A DNA stretch of 32,678 bases from Herminiimonas sp. Its GTDB lineage: Bacteria > Pseudomonadota > Gammaproteobacteria > Burkholderiales > Burkholderiaceae_D. A program made the position numbers and the translations under genes. The number at the start of each line of letters is the position of its first letter. Within the stretch, counting starts at the first letter, position 1. The DNA lies in NCBI GenBank assembly GCA_028292315.1, contig JAQGMO010000341.1, positions 1-32,678 of the forward strand. The letters run 5' to 3'. A model generated the notes under the pieces. It saw only the letters and a program-made list of their open reading frames with translations, was not told the DNA's origin and searched no databases. Shown piece after piece: positions 1 through 7,499 of this stretch.

Positions 1-224
1 GAGTAAACCGGCCCGCATGGCACTTGCGCTTGTTCGCACATTTGCAGAACTTCGGCACGAGGATATTGAACCGTCCAGTCGGAAACATATTGGTCGACCT
101 GGGCACGGTCGCGCACGCGATTGGCCAGCTGCCCCCAGCGCCCGGCGTCGGCGAGGGCAGGATCGGCTTCGTTCGGTTTGCAGAGATGGTTGACGATTGC
201 CACCTGATCGGGATGGATGCACAT
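1..224 (-). pseudogene. Family III CoA-transferase-like fragment (partial)
   Basis: An open minus-strand frame enters from the window's left edge and can be followed up to about base 227. Its last ~50 residues, from GRWGQLANRVRDR through SDWTVQYPRAEVL to VPCGPVYS, match the C-terminal pattern of CaiB/BaiF family III CoA-transferases, which move CoA between carboxylic acids. The first residues, KMCIHPDQVAIVN, instead resemble the CIHPxQ signature of HpcH/HpaI-type CoA-ester lyases, so the reading may itself join two gene pieces. No start codon with a ribosome binding site is visible, and the frame runs into a plus-strand dehydrogenase fragment at about 225-232. It is a broken or chimeric remnant rather than a working gene. 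The coding signal on this strand is convincing; the exact family is less so. Confidence 0.5.
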
Positions 225-417
225 CTTCGGCAATATCATCCTGACCCCGCACGCCGCCGCGCTCACGCGCGAGAGTTCGGAAAAGATGGGGGTGGGCGCG
301 GCGCGCCAGATACTCCAGTTGATCGACGGCGAGCGCCCGGAATTCCTGGTCAACCCGCAGATGTGGGAACGCCGCCGCAAGCTGACGAGCAACCATAAGC
401 AAGGAGACGCCGCATGA
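208..417 (+). pseudogene. 3' fragment of D-2-hydroxyacid dehydrogenase
   Basis: This encodes only the C-terminal ~65 residues of an NAD-dependent D-2-hydroxyacid (phosphoglycerate-type) dehydrogenase. The stretch NIILTPHAAALTRESSEKM holds the TPH motif whose histidine is the catalytic acid in this family, followed by the usual closing helix and a FLVNPQMW ending. A TGA stop at 205-207 blocks the frame upstream, and sequence before about 230 reads as another gene on the other strand, so some 250 residues are missing. The stop codon TGA (415-417) overlaps the start of the next gene as ATGA, implying that both once formed one operon. Either a genomic rearrangement or an assembly join explains the loss. 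Confidence 0.75.
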
Positions 418-1568
418 GCAATCGAGACGATGGCCTGAAGATCGTTCAGGTCGAAGCCTTTCCGACCTCCTTCCCGGTGCGTCAGGGCGTCACACTCGGG
501 ATTGGGCGCGCGGTCAAGCGCGACTGCGTGATCGTCAAGGTCACCACCGAAAACGGACTGATCGGCTGGGGCGAGGCGCATCACGGCCGCTGCCCGGGCG
601 CAATCGGTCAGCTGATCAACACCACGCTGCGCCAGCTGGTGACCGGCATGAACGCCTGTGACGTGGTCGGGGTGTGGGCGCGCATCTACTCACGCCAGCT
701 GGCCAGCCACGGCATGGGCACCGCCGCCGCGCTCGCCATGAGCGGGCTGGACCTGGCGCTATGGGATATCCGCGGCAAGGCGGTCGGCTGGCCCTTGTAC
801 AAGCTGCTGGGCGGCGCGTCAAAAGCGATTCCTGCCTATGCGGGCGGCATTTCGCTCGGTTTCCAGAGCCCGCAGGAACTGGTCGAGGAAGCGCGCGGGC
901 TGGTGGAGCAGGGCTATCGCACCGTGAAGCTGCGTTTCGGCGACAGCGTCGGGCGCGACCTCGAGCGTCTGGCCGCGATTCGCGCGGCGTTCGGCGATGA
1001 GATTGGCATCATGGTCGATGCCAATGTCGGTTACCGCGTGGAAGACGTGCGCCAGGTCATGCCGGCGCTGGCGGCGCAGGGCGTGCTGTGGCTGGAAGAA
1101 CCTTTCCCGCCGCAAGACTACCGCAGCTACCAGACCGCGCATGGCTTCGGTGGCATTGCGCTGGCGGCCGGCGAAAACCATTACACGCGCTTTGAATTCA
1201 ATCGCGTGATCGAGGAAAAATCGATTACGATCCTGCAGCCGGACCTTTCCAAGACGGGCGGCATCACCGAGGCGCTGCGCATCGCGGCCATGGCATCGGC
1301 CTACAAGCTTTCGATCAATCCGCATACATCGGCCAGCGGCATCAACATGGCCGCCAGCATCCACCTGCTGGCGTCGATCGAGAACGGCGGCTATTTCGAA
1401 GCCGATGTGGCCAAGGAAAACCTGTTCCGCGACCAGCTGACCAGCCGCCCGGACCTGCTCGACGAGGACGGCTGCGTGCGTCCGCCCGAAGCGCCGGGGC
1501 TGGGCGTCGAAGTCGATGAAGACTTCTTGAGATCCCATCCGGTGATCGACGGGCCGGCTTATGTTTAG
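414..1568 (+). CDS. Mandelate racemase/muconate lactonizing enzyme family protein
   Basis: A full-length (384 aa) enolase-superfamily enzyme. Such enzymes abstract the alpha proton of a carboxylate using a Mg2+-stabilised enolate and act as sugar-acid dehydratases, racemases or cycloisomerases in the cytoplasm. The N-terminal capping domain covers about 8-125 and the barrel follows. Metal ligands are visible as D202 (VDAN), the glutamate pair at 228-229 (EEP) and E254 (GEN). D277 (QPD) and H304 (NPH) form the His-Asp dyad of the mandelate-racemase subgroup. The usual KxK at the end of strand two is K172-L-R174, so the second lysine is arginine, as in several acid-sugar dehydratases. AAGGAG lies a few bases before the ATG, and the start overlaps the upstream dehydrogenase stop (ATGA), so the two were probably translated together. 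The substrate cannot be told from sequence. The TAG stop lies at the edge of an inverted-repeat element. Confidence 0.88.
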   Translation: MSNRDDGLKIVQVEAFPTSFPVRQGVTLGIGRAVKRDCVIVKVTTENGLIGWGEAHHGRCPGAIGQLINTTLRQLVTGMNACDVVGVWARIYSRQLASHGMGTAAALAMSGLDLALWDIRGKAVGWPLYKLLGGASKAIPAYAGGISLGFQSPQELVEEARGLVEQGYRTVKLRFGDSVGRDLERLAAIRAAFGDEIGIMVDANVGYRVEDVRQVMPALAAQGVLWLEEPFPPQDYRSYQTAHGFGGIALAAGENHYTRFEFNRVIEEKSITILQPDLSKTGGITEALRIAAMASAYKLSINPHTSASGINMAASIHLLASIENGGYFEADVAKENLFRDQLTSRPDLLDEDGCVRPPEAPGLGVEVDEDFLRSHPVIDGPAYV

Positions 1569-1797
1569 AGCGGATTGCGCATTGGTGTGCGGAAGGCGCG
1601 GGCTGATTTGAGGGGCAGGGCAAGAAGGGAGCGTTCCCTTGCAAGGGAACGCCGTTCCGCAGGCGGGCAGCATGCTGCCCGAATTCCCTGCTGCGCCGTT
1701 CGGCGTGCCGTGTGGCGAGCCACACAAACGACGAACAACGCCGCCATGCGCCCCAAAGCGGCCCGCGACACCGTGCACTAATGCGCAATCCGCTCTA
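1566..1797. repeat. TIR element copy 1 (TAGAGCGG...CCGCTCTA), MITE-like
   Basis: Two 22-base arms, 1566-1587 and 1776-1797, are inverted copies with one mismatch (core TAGAGCGGATTGCGCATT); weaker complementarity continues about five bases further in. Between them is a chain of hairpins: a perfect 22-base palindrome at 1631-1652, an 18-base palindrome at 1664-1681, CGCCG-TT-CGGCG at 1694-1705 and a 16-base near-palindrome at 1710-1725. There is no transposase. The ends can be read as GAGCGG termini flanked by a duplicated TA, which would fit a non-autonomous element moved by an IS630/Tc1-type transposase. A second copy with the same ends lies at 27992-28112. The TAG stop codon of the preceding gene is made from the flanking TA and the first G of the element. 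Confidence 0.72.
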
Positions 1798-2683
1798 TTG
1801 TGTAGGCATGATCGGTCGGCGAAATGAGCGGTTTTATTGAACCGACCTGATCCGATCCACTACTACGAGCTGTCAATAGAGCAGCTTCTAGGCGAGCTGG
1901 CCTTCGAATACCCCCACACCGCCACGCTGGCGTGGAGGATACGCTCGCCGAGCGTCGCATCGACCGCGCCGCCGGACCGCGGCATCAAGCGTTATCGGTT
2001 GCAGGCGCAGTTGCATCGTTGCAGATTCATGCGAGGTATTTCGCGTGGCAGCAGACAAACGGCGCCGCCTGGCCACGAGGTGTCAGCGATTGCAGCCCAA
2101 CTCGATATTTCAGGGCGCCGTTCAGCGTTGGACCGTCAAGCTGCAGGGGGTTACATCCCCGTAATCATATAACAGTGCCTTTGGCTCGCACGCCGTGATT
2201 CTGTTCGGAATAATTAAATAACCCTCGAGAAAATAAATCCTCCACTGCAAACCATGACGATAACTTTCAGAACAAAAATTGTTCTTTTGGCACCCGTCAT
2301 CTGAGCCCATTTTGGATCATTACCTACCGTTTTAACTTGTGGCTTTGGTGCTTCCATTATTTATCTCCAATTCGGCGACATTTTCGCTCTGCACAATTTG
2401 TATGCAGAGAGGTCGCCCTGAGAACACTATATTCCAGGTACCTTTCACGAGCCTGTAGCCCGAAAAAAATCGGGTGTGGCGCATCAATCAAGTCCCATGG
2501 CAATTGGGATTTTTCGCATGAATTATTCTCACCGAAGTTGGGCGACATGTTTGCCGACCCGGACGGATTGAGCTGCCCGGCCTTGATGTCACCACCAATG
2601 CCGTCATTGCCGTTCCAGAACCCTCGCGATGGCATGGAGTTTGCAGCTGCTTAGCTCCAACCCATCTCTGGAGGAGCACTTCC
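1798..2683. other. Long non-coding stretch
   Basis: Nearly 890 bases without a convincing gene. Open frames at 1837-2172 and 1932-2198 have no recognisable family, no good start site and no signal peptide, and may be decayed sequence. The second half (from about 2165) is clearly more AT-rich than the neighbouring genes. It contains a perfect 17-base inverted repeat at 2269-2285 (AGAACAA-AAA-TTGTTCT, followed by TTT) and a CCCGA/TCGGG hairpin with a six-A loop at 2459-2474. The promoter of the secreted protein at 2684 should lie near its end, but I cannot place it. Confidence 0.6.
2269..2288. promoter_or_regulatory. Perfect AT-rich inverted repeat, operator-like
   Basis: AGAACAA and TTGTTCT face each other across AAA and are followed by three T. 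It could be a dimeric-regulator site or a weak terminator-like hairpin. No gene starts within 390 bases downstream on the plus strand, so its target is unclear. Confidence 0.3.
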
Positions 2684-3232
2684 ATGAATGCAAAATTTAC
2701 TACTGCCGTAGCGTCGCTTGCATTTTCCCTTGCAACAGGCGTTTATGCACAATCGTATCCGTCCACCGTGAGCTCGTCAGGGCAAAAATCACAGCAAAGC
2801 CAAACTGACCAGCAGTACAAGGCTGCCACGGACAAATGCGAGAACATGAAGGACACAGCCAAGGACATCTGCAAAGCCGAAGCGGATGGCCAGAAACAAA
2901 TTGCGCAAGCGCAGGCGAAGGTGGCCGAGCGCGATACGCCGAAGAACCGCCTAGAACTGGAACAGGCAAAAGCCGAGGCGCAATACAAGGTGGCCGAGGC
3001 GCGCTGCGGCGATCAGGTCGGCGATGCCAAAAAGTCCTGTGGGCAAGAGGCTAAAGCAGCACGGGACCTCGCCGTAGCCCAGGCCAAAAAGCAGTCACAG
3101 ACGCAGACCTCCACTGGCAGCAGCGGGGCAGGCGGTGAGACCGCATCCTCTCCGGGCAGCAGTGCTTCGGGCAGCTCGCCCGCAGAGCAGACAACGTCGA
3201 GCCCGCAACAGCCGAAGGCACCATCGCAATAG
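2684..3232 (+). CDS. Secreted Lys/Ala-rich protein with two C-x10-C modules
   Basis: A 182-residue exported protein of unknown function, of the kind often labelled TolA-like in Burkholderiales only because of its Ala/Lys/Glu composition. A signal peptide ends at about residue 22 (VYAQ). The mature part is predicted helical/coiled-coil from about 42 to 137, and the last 45 residues are a Ser/Gly/Pro-rich disordered tail. Two copies of one module are visible: Y45-K-x-A-x3-C52-x10-C63 and Y101-K-x-A-x3-C108-x10-C119, 56 residues apart. Cysteines 11 residues apart sit on one face of a helix and in the oxidising periplasm could form disulfides. The same C-x4-[DG]-x-[AE]-K-x2-C pattern recurs in the protein at 19746. 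A strong GGAGGAG site precedes the ATG. It stands alone between long non-coding stretches. Confidence 0.8.
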   Translation: MNAKFTTAVASLAFSLATGVYAQSYPSTVSSSGQKSQQSQTDQQYKAATDKCENMKDTAKDICKAEADGQKQIAQAQAKVAERDTPKNRLELEQAKAEAQYKVAEARCGDQVGDAKKSCGQEAKAARDLAVAQAKKQSQTQTSTGSSGAGGETASSPGSSASGSSPAEQTTSSPQQPKAPSQ

Positions 3233-3237
3233 GTGGC

Positions 3238-3272
3238 GATGACGCACGTCCGGCAGAAAGCGCATCTTTTTT
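3238..3272 (+). terminator. Probable intrinsic terminator after the Lys/Ala-rich gene
   Basis: The left arm GATGACGC (3238-3245) pairs with GCGCATC (3260-3266) with one bulged A, and six T follow directly (3267-3272). It begins six bases after the stop codon. The bulge and the 14-base loop make it weaker than a textbook terminator. Confidence 0.5.
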
Positions 3273-3947
3273 ATTGAATCGAACGGCGGAACGGGGCCGG
3301 CGAACAGGGCCGGTCTTGCAGGACTACATTACATAGCGTTCCGCCAGCAGCGGCTTTAGCGCCACACTCCGTGCGTCGGCACGGCACGGATTTATGGCTT
3401 GAGCTAAACTTATAGCCTTTGGAAGGATGAAAAGCGCAATCATCATGCTGACTTTTCCGCCGGACAATGCAGGCCCAAGGCCGCACTTGTTTCAGCGGCA
3501 CCGCGCCTCGCACATGCCCCGCAATCAGCCGCCGCTGCCACGATCGTGCCGCCGTTGTAGTTGTACGGCAGGACTGACAACGAATATTCCGATCTACGCC
3601 AAGCGCTGTTATATTACGGCAATATAGATGGCGCCCATATTGGGAGCCACTGTATTTCAGGAAAAATGTCGATTCTTTGTTTCCGGATGTTGAAAGCGTA
3701 CTCTTTTGCGCGCCCGGCTGCAGCGGTTCAACTGCAGCGGTTCAGATGAAGCGTTTTTGCAGTTAATCCTGGCATTGCAGTCTGTGCAAAGCTCAACCTC
3801 TTTAGAATATAGCACTGGCAAGAGCAGTCTTTCTGGAAGCCTAATCAATATTGTTTGATTACAGCGTCGCAGTGCCCGACCCGGTCGCGACTCAACTCAG
3901 AACGAATATTGTCAGCAATATGAAAATTTGACCAAGCGATCATAAAA
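3273..3947. other. AT-rich intergenic region before the glycosylation operon
   Basis: About 675 bases without a supported gene. The AT content rises from about 3560 onward. CAATAT or its complement ATATTG occurs at 3620-3625, 3637-3642, 3846-3853 (overlapping pair), 3906-3911 and 3916-3921. Three of these sites lie in or next to inverted repeats: TATATT-ACGGC-AATATA (3610-3626), TAATCAA-N6-TTGATTA (3842-3861) and ATATTG-TCAG-CAATAT (3906-3921). This is probably the control region of the operon starting at 3948. Confidence 0.5.
3842..3921. promoter_or_regulatory. Candidate operator pair upstream of the GT39 operon
   Basis: Two dyad repeats, 3842-3861 and 3906-3921, share the CAATAT/ATATTG hexamer and end 27 bases before the TTG start of the GT39 gene. 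Their symmetry and position suit a dimeric transcription factor or a nucleoid protein. No -35/-10 pair could be assigned with confidence. Confidence 0.35.
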
Positions 3948-5468
3948 TTGAACCAGCCTCAGCCACATTTGGAATTACAAAGATACGGGCGCTTCACCAG
4001 GCCGGGCTTGTCCGGCACCCTGTTTCTGCTGCTGCTTGCAGTATATTTTCTCCTGCAAATCCTTAGCCGTACCAGCTTGTCCGGCGCCTTGAGCATGGAT
4101 GAAGCCGAGGCGGTATTTTCGTTTCAGCAATTGCAACTGGGTTATGGCACCCAGCCTCCCGTCTACGCGTGGTTACAATGGTTGATGTTCTCGGCTTTCG
4201 GCGTCAACCTGTTTGCGCTCTCAGCACTGAAGAACCTGATACTGTTTGCAAGCTACGCAAGCATGTTCTTCCTGGCCAGGCCAATGCTCGGAACCAGCGG
4301 TGCGATGGCCGTTTCCGCGTCATTGCTCTTTTTTCCGGAAATCGGCTGGGAATCGAACCGCGACCGCACGCATTCGGTATTGTTGATTACGATGGTTTCC
4401 GTCACCCTGTGGTCCTACTTTGCCGTGCTGCGGCGGCCCACGGCGGCCCGCTATGCGCTATTTGGCTTGCTGGTCGGGCTGGGCCTGCAATCCAAGTATA
4501 ACTTCGCTGCCTTCCTGGCCGGCCTGGCGGTCGCCAGCCTGCTGGTTAAAGAACATCGGCAAGCTATCTGGAACCGCAAAGTGTGGCTCGCAGCGGCAAT
4601 AGCGCTGCTGTGCGTGCTGCCGCACGGACTATGGATGCTGGATCACATGCATGCCGCCACCGGCGAAACCCTGCAAAAAATGAAAGAGGGCCATCAGCAG
4701 ACCACGTATCTGCAAAACGTGGCTAGCGGCTTCGGTACCATGCTGAAGTCGATACTGGCGATCGTTATTCTTCCATTGCTTATCTACGGCATCATCTGCC
4801 GTCGTTATTTAAAAGCGGCTTACAAAGAAGCGTCGGTCGGCTGGCGCAATCCTGATGCACGCTTTCTCGTGTATCTCTGTTCCACTATATTTTTAATATT
4901 GGCCGCACTGGTGCTTAGTGGCCAAGCCAGCAATATCAAAGCCCGCTGGATAATGCCGCTATTGATCTTCCCGCCGCTGGCGTTCTTCTTGCTGTTGCCG
5001 GCCTTGGCAAGAGACGAGGTCTATCGCCGTATCCTGCAGGTGGCCGCTGCATGTGCTCTCATCATTCTTTTGGGATTTCAGTTGCGGGATCATGTTCAAC
5101 CGGCTTTGGGCAGGTATTCAGCGGAACATATCCCTTATTCGCAATTATCAGATGAACTGGCCCGGCGCTTCCCGGACGTCCGGCATCTGATCGCGAGCGA
5201 CATACAGACCGCGGGCAATCTCTATTTTCAGCGGCCGGCGTTACGGCCGCTGTTGGCACACCAGGTGCTGATGAAACCAGGGCTGCTTGAAGGCGACGTA
5301 TTGCTGGTCATACCCGGCGGCACACCTGCCGGATCGCTCGAGAAGTTCCGCGCTGTCTATCCCAACAGCACGGTGCGGCAACAGGGACGGCTCGAATTGC
5401 CGTACAAACGCAGCAGTGCAGTTACCATGCCGTTTGATTATATTTATATCGAAGTAAGGAAGCCATAA
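3948..5468 (+). CDS. GT39-family (ArnT/PMT-like) membrane glycosyltransferase
   Basis: A 506-residue polytopic inner-membrane protein with about 11-13 hydrophobic helices and a short periplasmic C-terminal domain. GT39/ArnT-type enzymes take a sugar from a polyprenyl-phosphate carrier and put it on lipid A, a lipid or a protein on the periplasmic side. The acidic motif of the first periplasmic loop is present (M50-D51-E52-A-E-A), followed by QPPVYAWLQW (69-78), the usual second part of this signature. The start is taken as TTG at 3948 because no ATG lies before the motif; the Shine-Dalgarno site is poor, so the start is less sure than the identity. It is immediately followed, with no gap (TAAATG), by an ArnC-like transferase that could make its lipid-linked donor. 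The acceptor and sugar are unknown. Confidence 0.85.
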   Translation: MNQPQPHLELQRYGRFTRPGLSGTLFLLLLAVYFLLQILSRTSLSGALSMDEAEAVFSFQQLQLGYGTQPPVYAWLQWLMFSAFGVNLFALSALKNLILFASYASMFFLARPMLGTSGAMAVSASLLFFPEIGWESNRDRTHSVLLITMVSVTLWSYFAVLRRPTAARYALFGLLVGLGLQSKYNFAAFLAGLAVASLLVKEHRQAIWNRKVWLAAAIALLCVLPHGLWMLDHMHAATGETLQKMKEGHQQTTYLQNVASGFGTMLKSILAIVILPLLIYGIICRRYLKAAYKEASVGWRNPDARFLVYLCSTIFLILAALVLSGQASNIKARWIMPLLIFPPLAFFLLLPALARDEVYRRILQVAAACALIILLGFQLRDHVQPALGRYSAEHIPYSQLSDELARRFPDVRHLIASDIQTAGNLYFQRPALRPLLAHQVLMKPGLLEGDVLLVIPGGTPAGSLEKFRAVYPNSTVRQQGRLELPYKRSSAVTMPFDYIYIEVRKP

Positions 5469-6479
5469 ATGCTGTTATCGGTTGTGATACCCGTAATGAA
5501 TGAACAGGGCAATATCGCTGCGCTGGTCGAGCGCATTGCCGACGCGCTGGCCAACACCCCGCACGAGGTGATATTTGTCGATGACGGCTCAATCGATGGC
5601 ACCGTCATGGAAATCCAGCAATACGCACGGCCCAACACCCATGTGCTGGTACTTAACCGGAACTATGGACAAACCACCGCAATGGCCGCCGGCATCGAGG
5701 CTGCTCAGGGCGACCTGATCGTGACGATTGACGGCGACTTGCAAAATGATCCCTACGATATTCCAATGATGATCAAGCGCCTGCATGACGAAGAATGGGA
5801 CGTGGTCGCGGGTATTCGAGCCAAGCGCCAGGACGGCCTGTTATTGCGCAAGGTGCCCAGCAAGATAGCGAACTGGCTTATCCGGCGCGCGACCGGCGTC
5901 TATATCAGCGATTATGGATGCACACTCAAACTGTTCAAGAGCGACGTCGCGAAGAACCTTGGGCTATACGGTGAACTGCATCGATATATTCCGGTATTGG
6001 CCAGCATGTATGGCGCCAAAATGACGGAGATGGAAGTGCGCCATCACCCGCGTCATGCCGGTGTGTCCAAATATGGTATTGGCCGCACCCTCAAAGTGGC
6101 GAGCGACTTGCTTCTGATGGTCTTCTTTCAGAAATACGGGCAGCGGCCCATGCATTTGTTTGGCGGCGCCGGCATTTTTCTTTTTCTGACGGGCCTGTTG
6201 ATCAACGCCTCCCTGGCACTTCAAAAGATCATGGGCACAAGCATAGGAGGGCGCCCGCTACTGTTTCTTGGATTACTGCTCACGTTTACCGGCATTCAAC
6301 TCATCACGACCGGTTTTATCGCAGAGTTAATCATGCGCACTTACTATGAATCTCAAAACAAGAAACCTTACACCATCAAAAAGCAGATCACTGTCGGATT
6401 CGAGCCGGAAACGGCTCAAACTCCTGATTCAGATAATCGTGTCAGCGGGCCTGATCGCCATCGTCATCCGGCAAGTTGA
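5469..6479 (+). CDS. GT2 polyprenyl-phosphate glycosyltransferase (ArnC/DPM-like)
   Basis: This protein should transfer a sugar from a nucleotide to undecaprenyl phosphate at the cytoplasmic face, making the donor for the GT39 enzyme encoded just upstream. The N-terminal GT-A domain (1-210) has VIPVMNE (6-12), DDGS (38-41) and the metal-binding DGD (88-90). Two hydrophobic helices follow (about 229-252 and 263-287), as in ArnC and GtrB-type proteins. The family ending is reached at about 308 (KKPYTIKKQITV). The remaining ~28 residues do not resemble the family and overlap the start of the next gene in another frame. TAAGGA within the end of the upstream gene serves as the binding site. Length is 336 aa as read, but the original stop may have been lost by a small frame change. 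Confidence 0.88.
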   Translation: MLLSVVIPVMNEQGNIAALVERIADALANTPHEVIFVDDGSIDGTVMEIQQYARPNTHVLVLNRNYGQTTAMAAGIEAAQGDLIVTIDGDLQNDPYDIPMMIKRLHDEEWDVVAGIRAKRQDGLLLRKVPSKIANWLIRRATGVYISDYGCTLKLFKSDVAKNLGLYGELHRYIPVLASMYGAKMTEMEVRHHPRHAGVSKYGIGRTLKVASDLLLMVFFQKYGQRPMHLFGGAGIFLFLTGLLINASLALQKIMGTSIGGRPLLFLGLLLTFTGIQLITTGFIAELIMRTYYESQNKKPYTIKKQITVGFEPETAQTPDSDNRVSGPDRHRHPAS

Positions 6480-7275
6480 CCTTAGTTATGTGAAATCGCT
6501 GGCAGTGCGTCCACAGGACCTCCCTTGGCTCGTAGCGGCAATCGGGCTGTTCAATCTGTCCAAAATTGCCGGCGCGCTGCGGCTGAACGGATATCAACGG
6601 CACGCCGCAATTCTGATGAGCGAGCGGGAGAACCTGAAGCTTTACTACGCCGGCATGTTTTTAAACCTGTTTCTTCCCGGCGGTATCGGCGGCGACGGGT
6701 ACAAGATCCTGGTGTTGCGCCATCAGCAGGGTGTGCCGATCAAGACCCTGCTTTGGATTTTTCTGACCGACCGCTTTAGCGGCTTGTTGATTCTATTGTT
6801 ATTGTTGTGCATGCTGGCGCCGCTTCTCGCGCTGCCGTGGCCGCAAGCCGCAGTGCAAACAATTGCCGCTGTCGGCGCCACGACGATAGCCGCAATGTTC
6901 GTATTGGCGCACCACCGTCTAGTCAAAATGCACGGCGAACGTCTTGCAATGGTATTCGGATATGGTTTAGCGGTTCAGCTTCTGCAACTGGTCTGCATGG
7001 GCATGCTGCTGGCCTATTTGCGCGTGCCGATTGACGCTTACCTGGCGTATCTGGCAGTCTTTCTGATCTCTTCGATAGCAGCAGTTCTACCGCTGAGTTT
7101 CGGTGGACTGGGTGCGCGCGAAGTCACTTTCCTTTATGGCCTGCAGCTGTTGCAGCTCGATCCGATGCCGGGTGTGGTGGCCTCAGCCGGGTTCTTTCTC
7201 ATTACGGTCGTATCGTCGCTGGTCGGCGTGCTCTTTCTCAAAGGCTTTCCGATAAAGCCGCCGCCCGCAGCCTGA
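6346..7275 (+). CDS. YbhN/LPG-synthase-TM family flippase-like membrane protein
   Basis: A 309-residue integral membrane protein of the lysylphosphatidylglycerol-synthase transmembrane/AglD-like family, often found beside polyprenyl-linked glycosyltransferases and thought to help lipid-linked sugar handling or flipping. Family marks seen: an opening helix and VDLS-like stretch (about 25-48), FLNLFLPGGIGGDGYK (about 106-121), LTDRFSGL (about 143-150) and the late LPLSFGGLGARE segment (about 252-263). The only ATG before the first helix is at 6346, which puts the first 134 bases inside the preceding GT2 gene in another frame, and no clear ribosome binding site is seen there. An alternative non-ATG start nearer 6400 is possible. 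As the third gene of the operon it completes a donor synthesis, possible flipping and transfer set. Confidence 0.82.
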   Translation: MNLKTRNLTPSKSRSLSDSSRKRLKLLIQIIVSAGLIAIVIRQVDLSYVKSLAVRPQDLPWLVAAIGLFNLSKIAGALRLNGYQRHAAILMSERENLKLYYAGMFLNLFLPGGIGGDGYKILVLRHQQGVPIKTLLWIFLTDRFSGLLILLLLLCMLAPLLALPWPQAAVQTIAAVGATTIAAMFVLAHHRLVKMHGERLAMVFGYGLAVQLLQLVCMGMLLAYLRVPIDAYLAYLAVFLISSIAAVLPLSFGGLGAREVTFLYGLQLLQLDPMPGVVASAGFFLITVVSSLVGVLFLKGFPIKPPPAA

Positions 7276-7499
7276 AGCCCTTTCAGCCTGGCTGTGCCAG
7301 TCGAACCCGAGGCGGAGTACGACGCAAAGCTGATATGCGCGCAGGTGATGGATTCCCCGCTCCGGGCCTGTCAAAATCGGGCACACTGGTGCAGAAAACG
7401 GCGCACATACAGCCAGGATGACGGACGCCGTACCCTGTCGCCCCGGGTCAACGGCGCACGCGCCGATGGCCATCCAAAAAAAATTACAGGAGACTTTTC

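Noticed and set aside
24-398. Plus-strand open frame of 124 codons at the left edge
   Set aside because: It is a shadow of the minus-strand CoA-transferase-like fragment and the dehydrogenase fragment, both of which show family motifs.
819-1778. Long minus-strand open frame opposite the enolase-superfamily gene
   Set aside because: A shadow of a gene with full catalytic motifs on the plus strand; its start lies inside the inverted-repeat element.
1837-2172. Open frame of 111 codons in the non-coding stretch
   Set aside because: No family, signal peptide or ribosome binding site, and the overlapping frame 1932-2198 is equally open.
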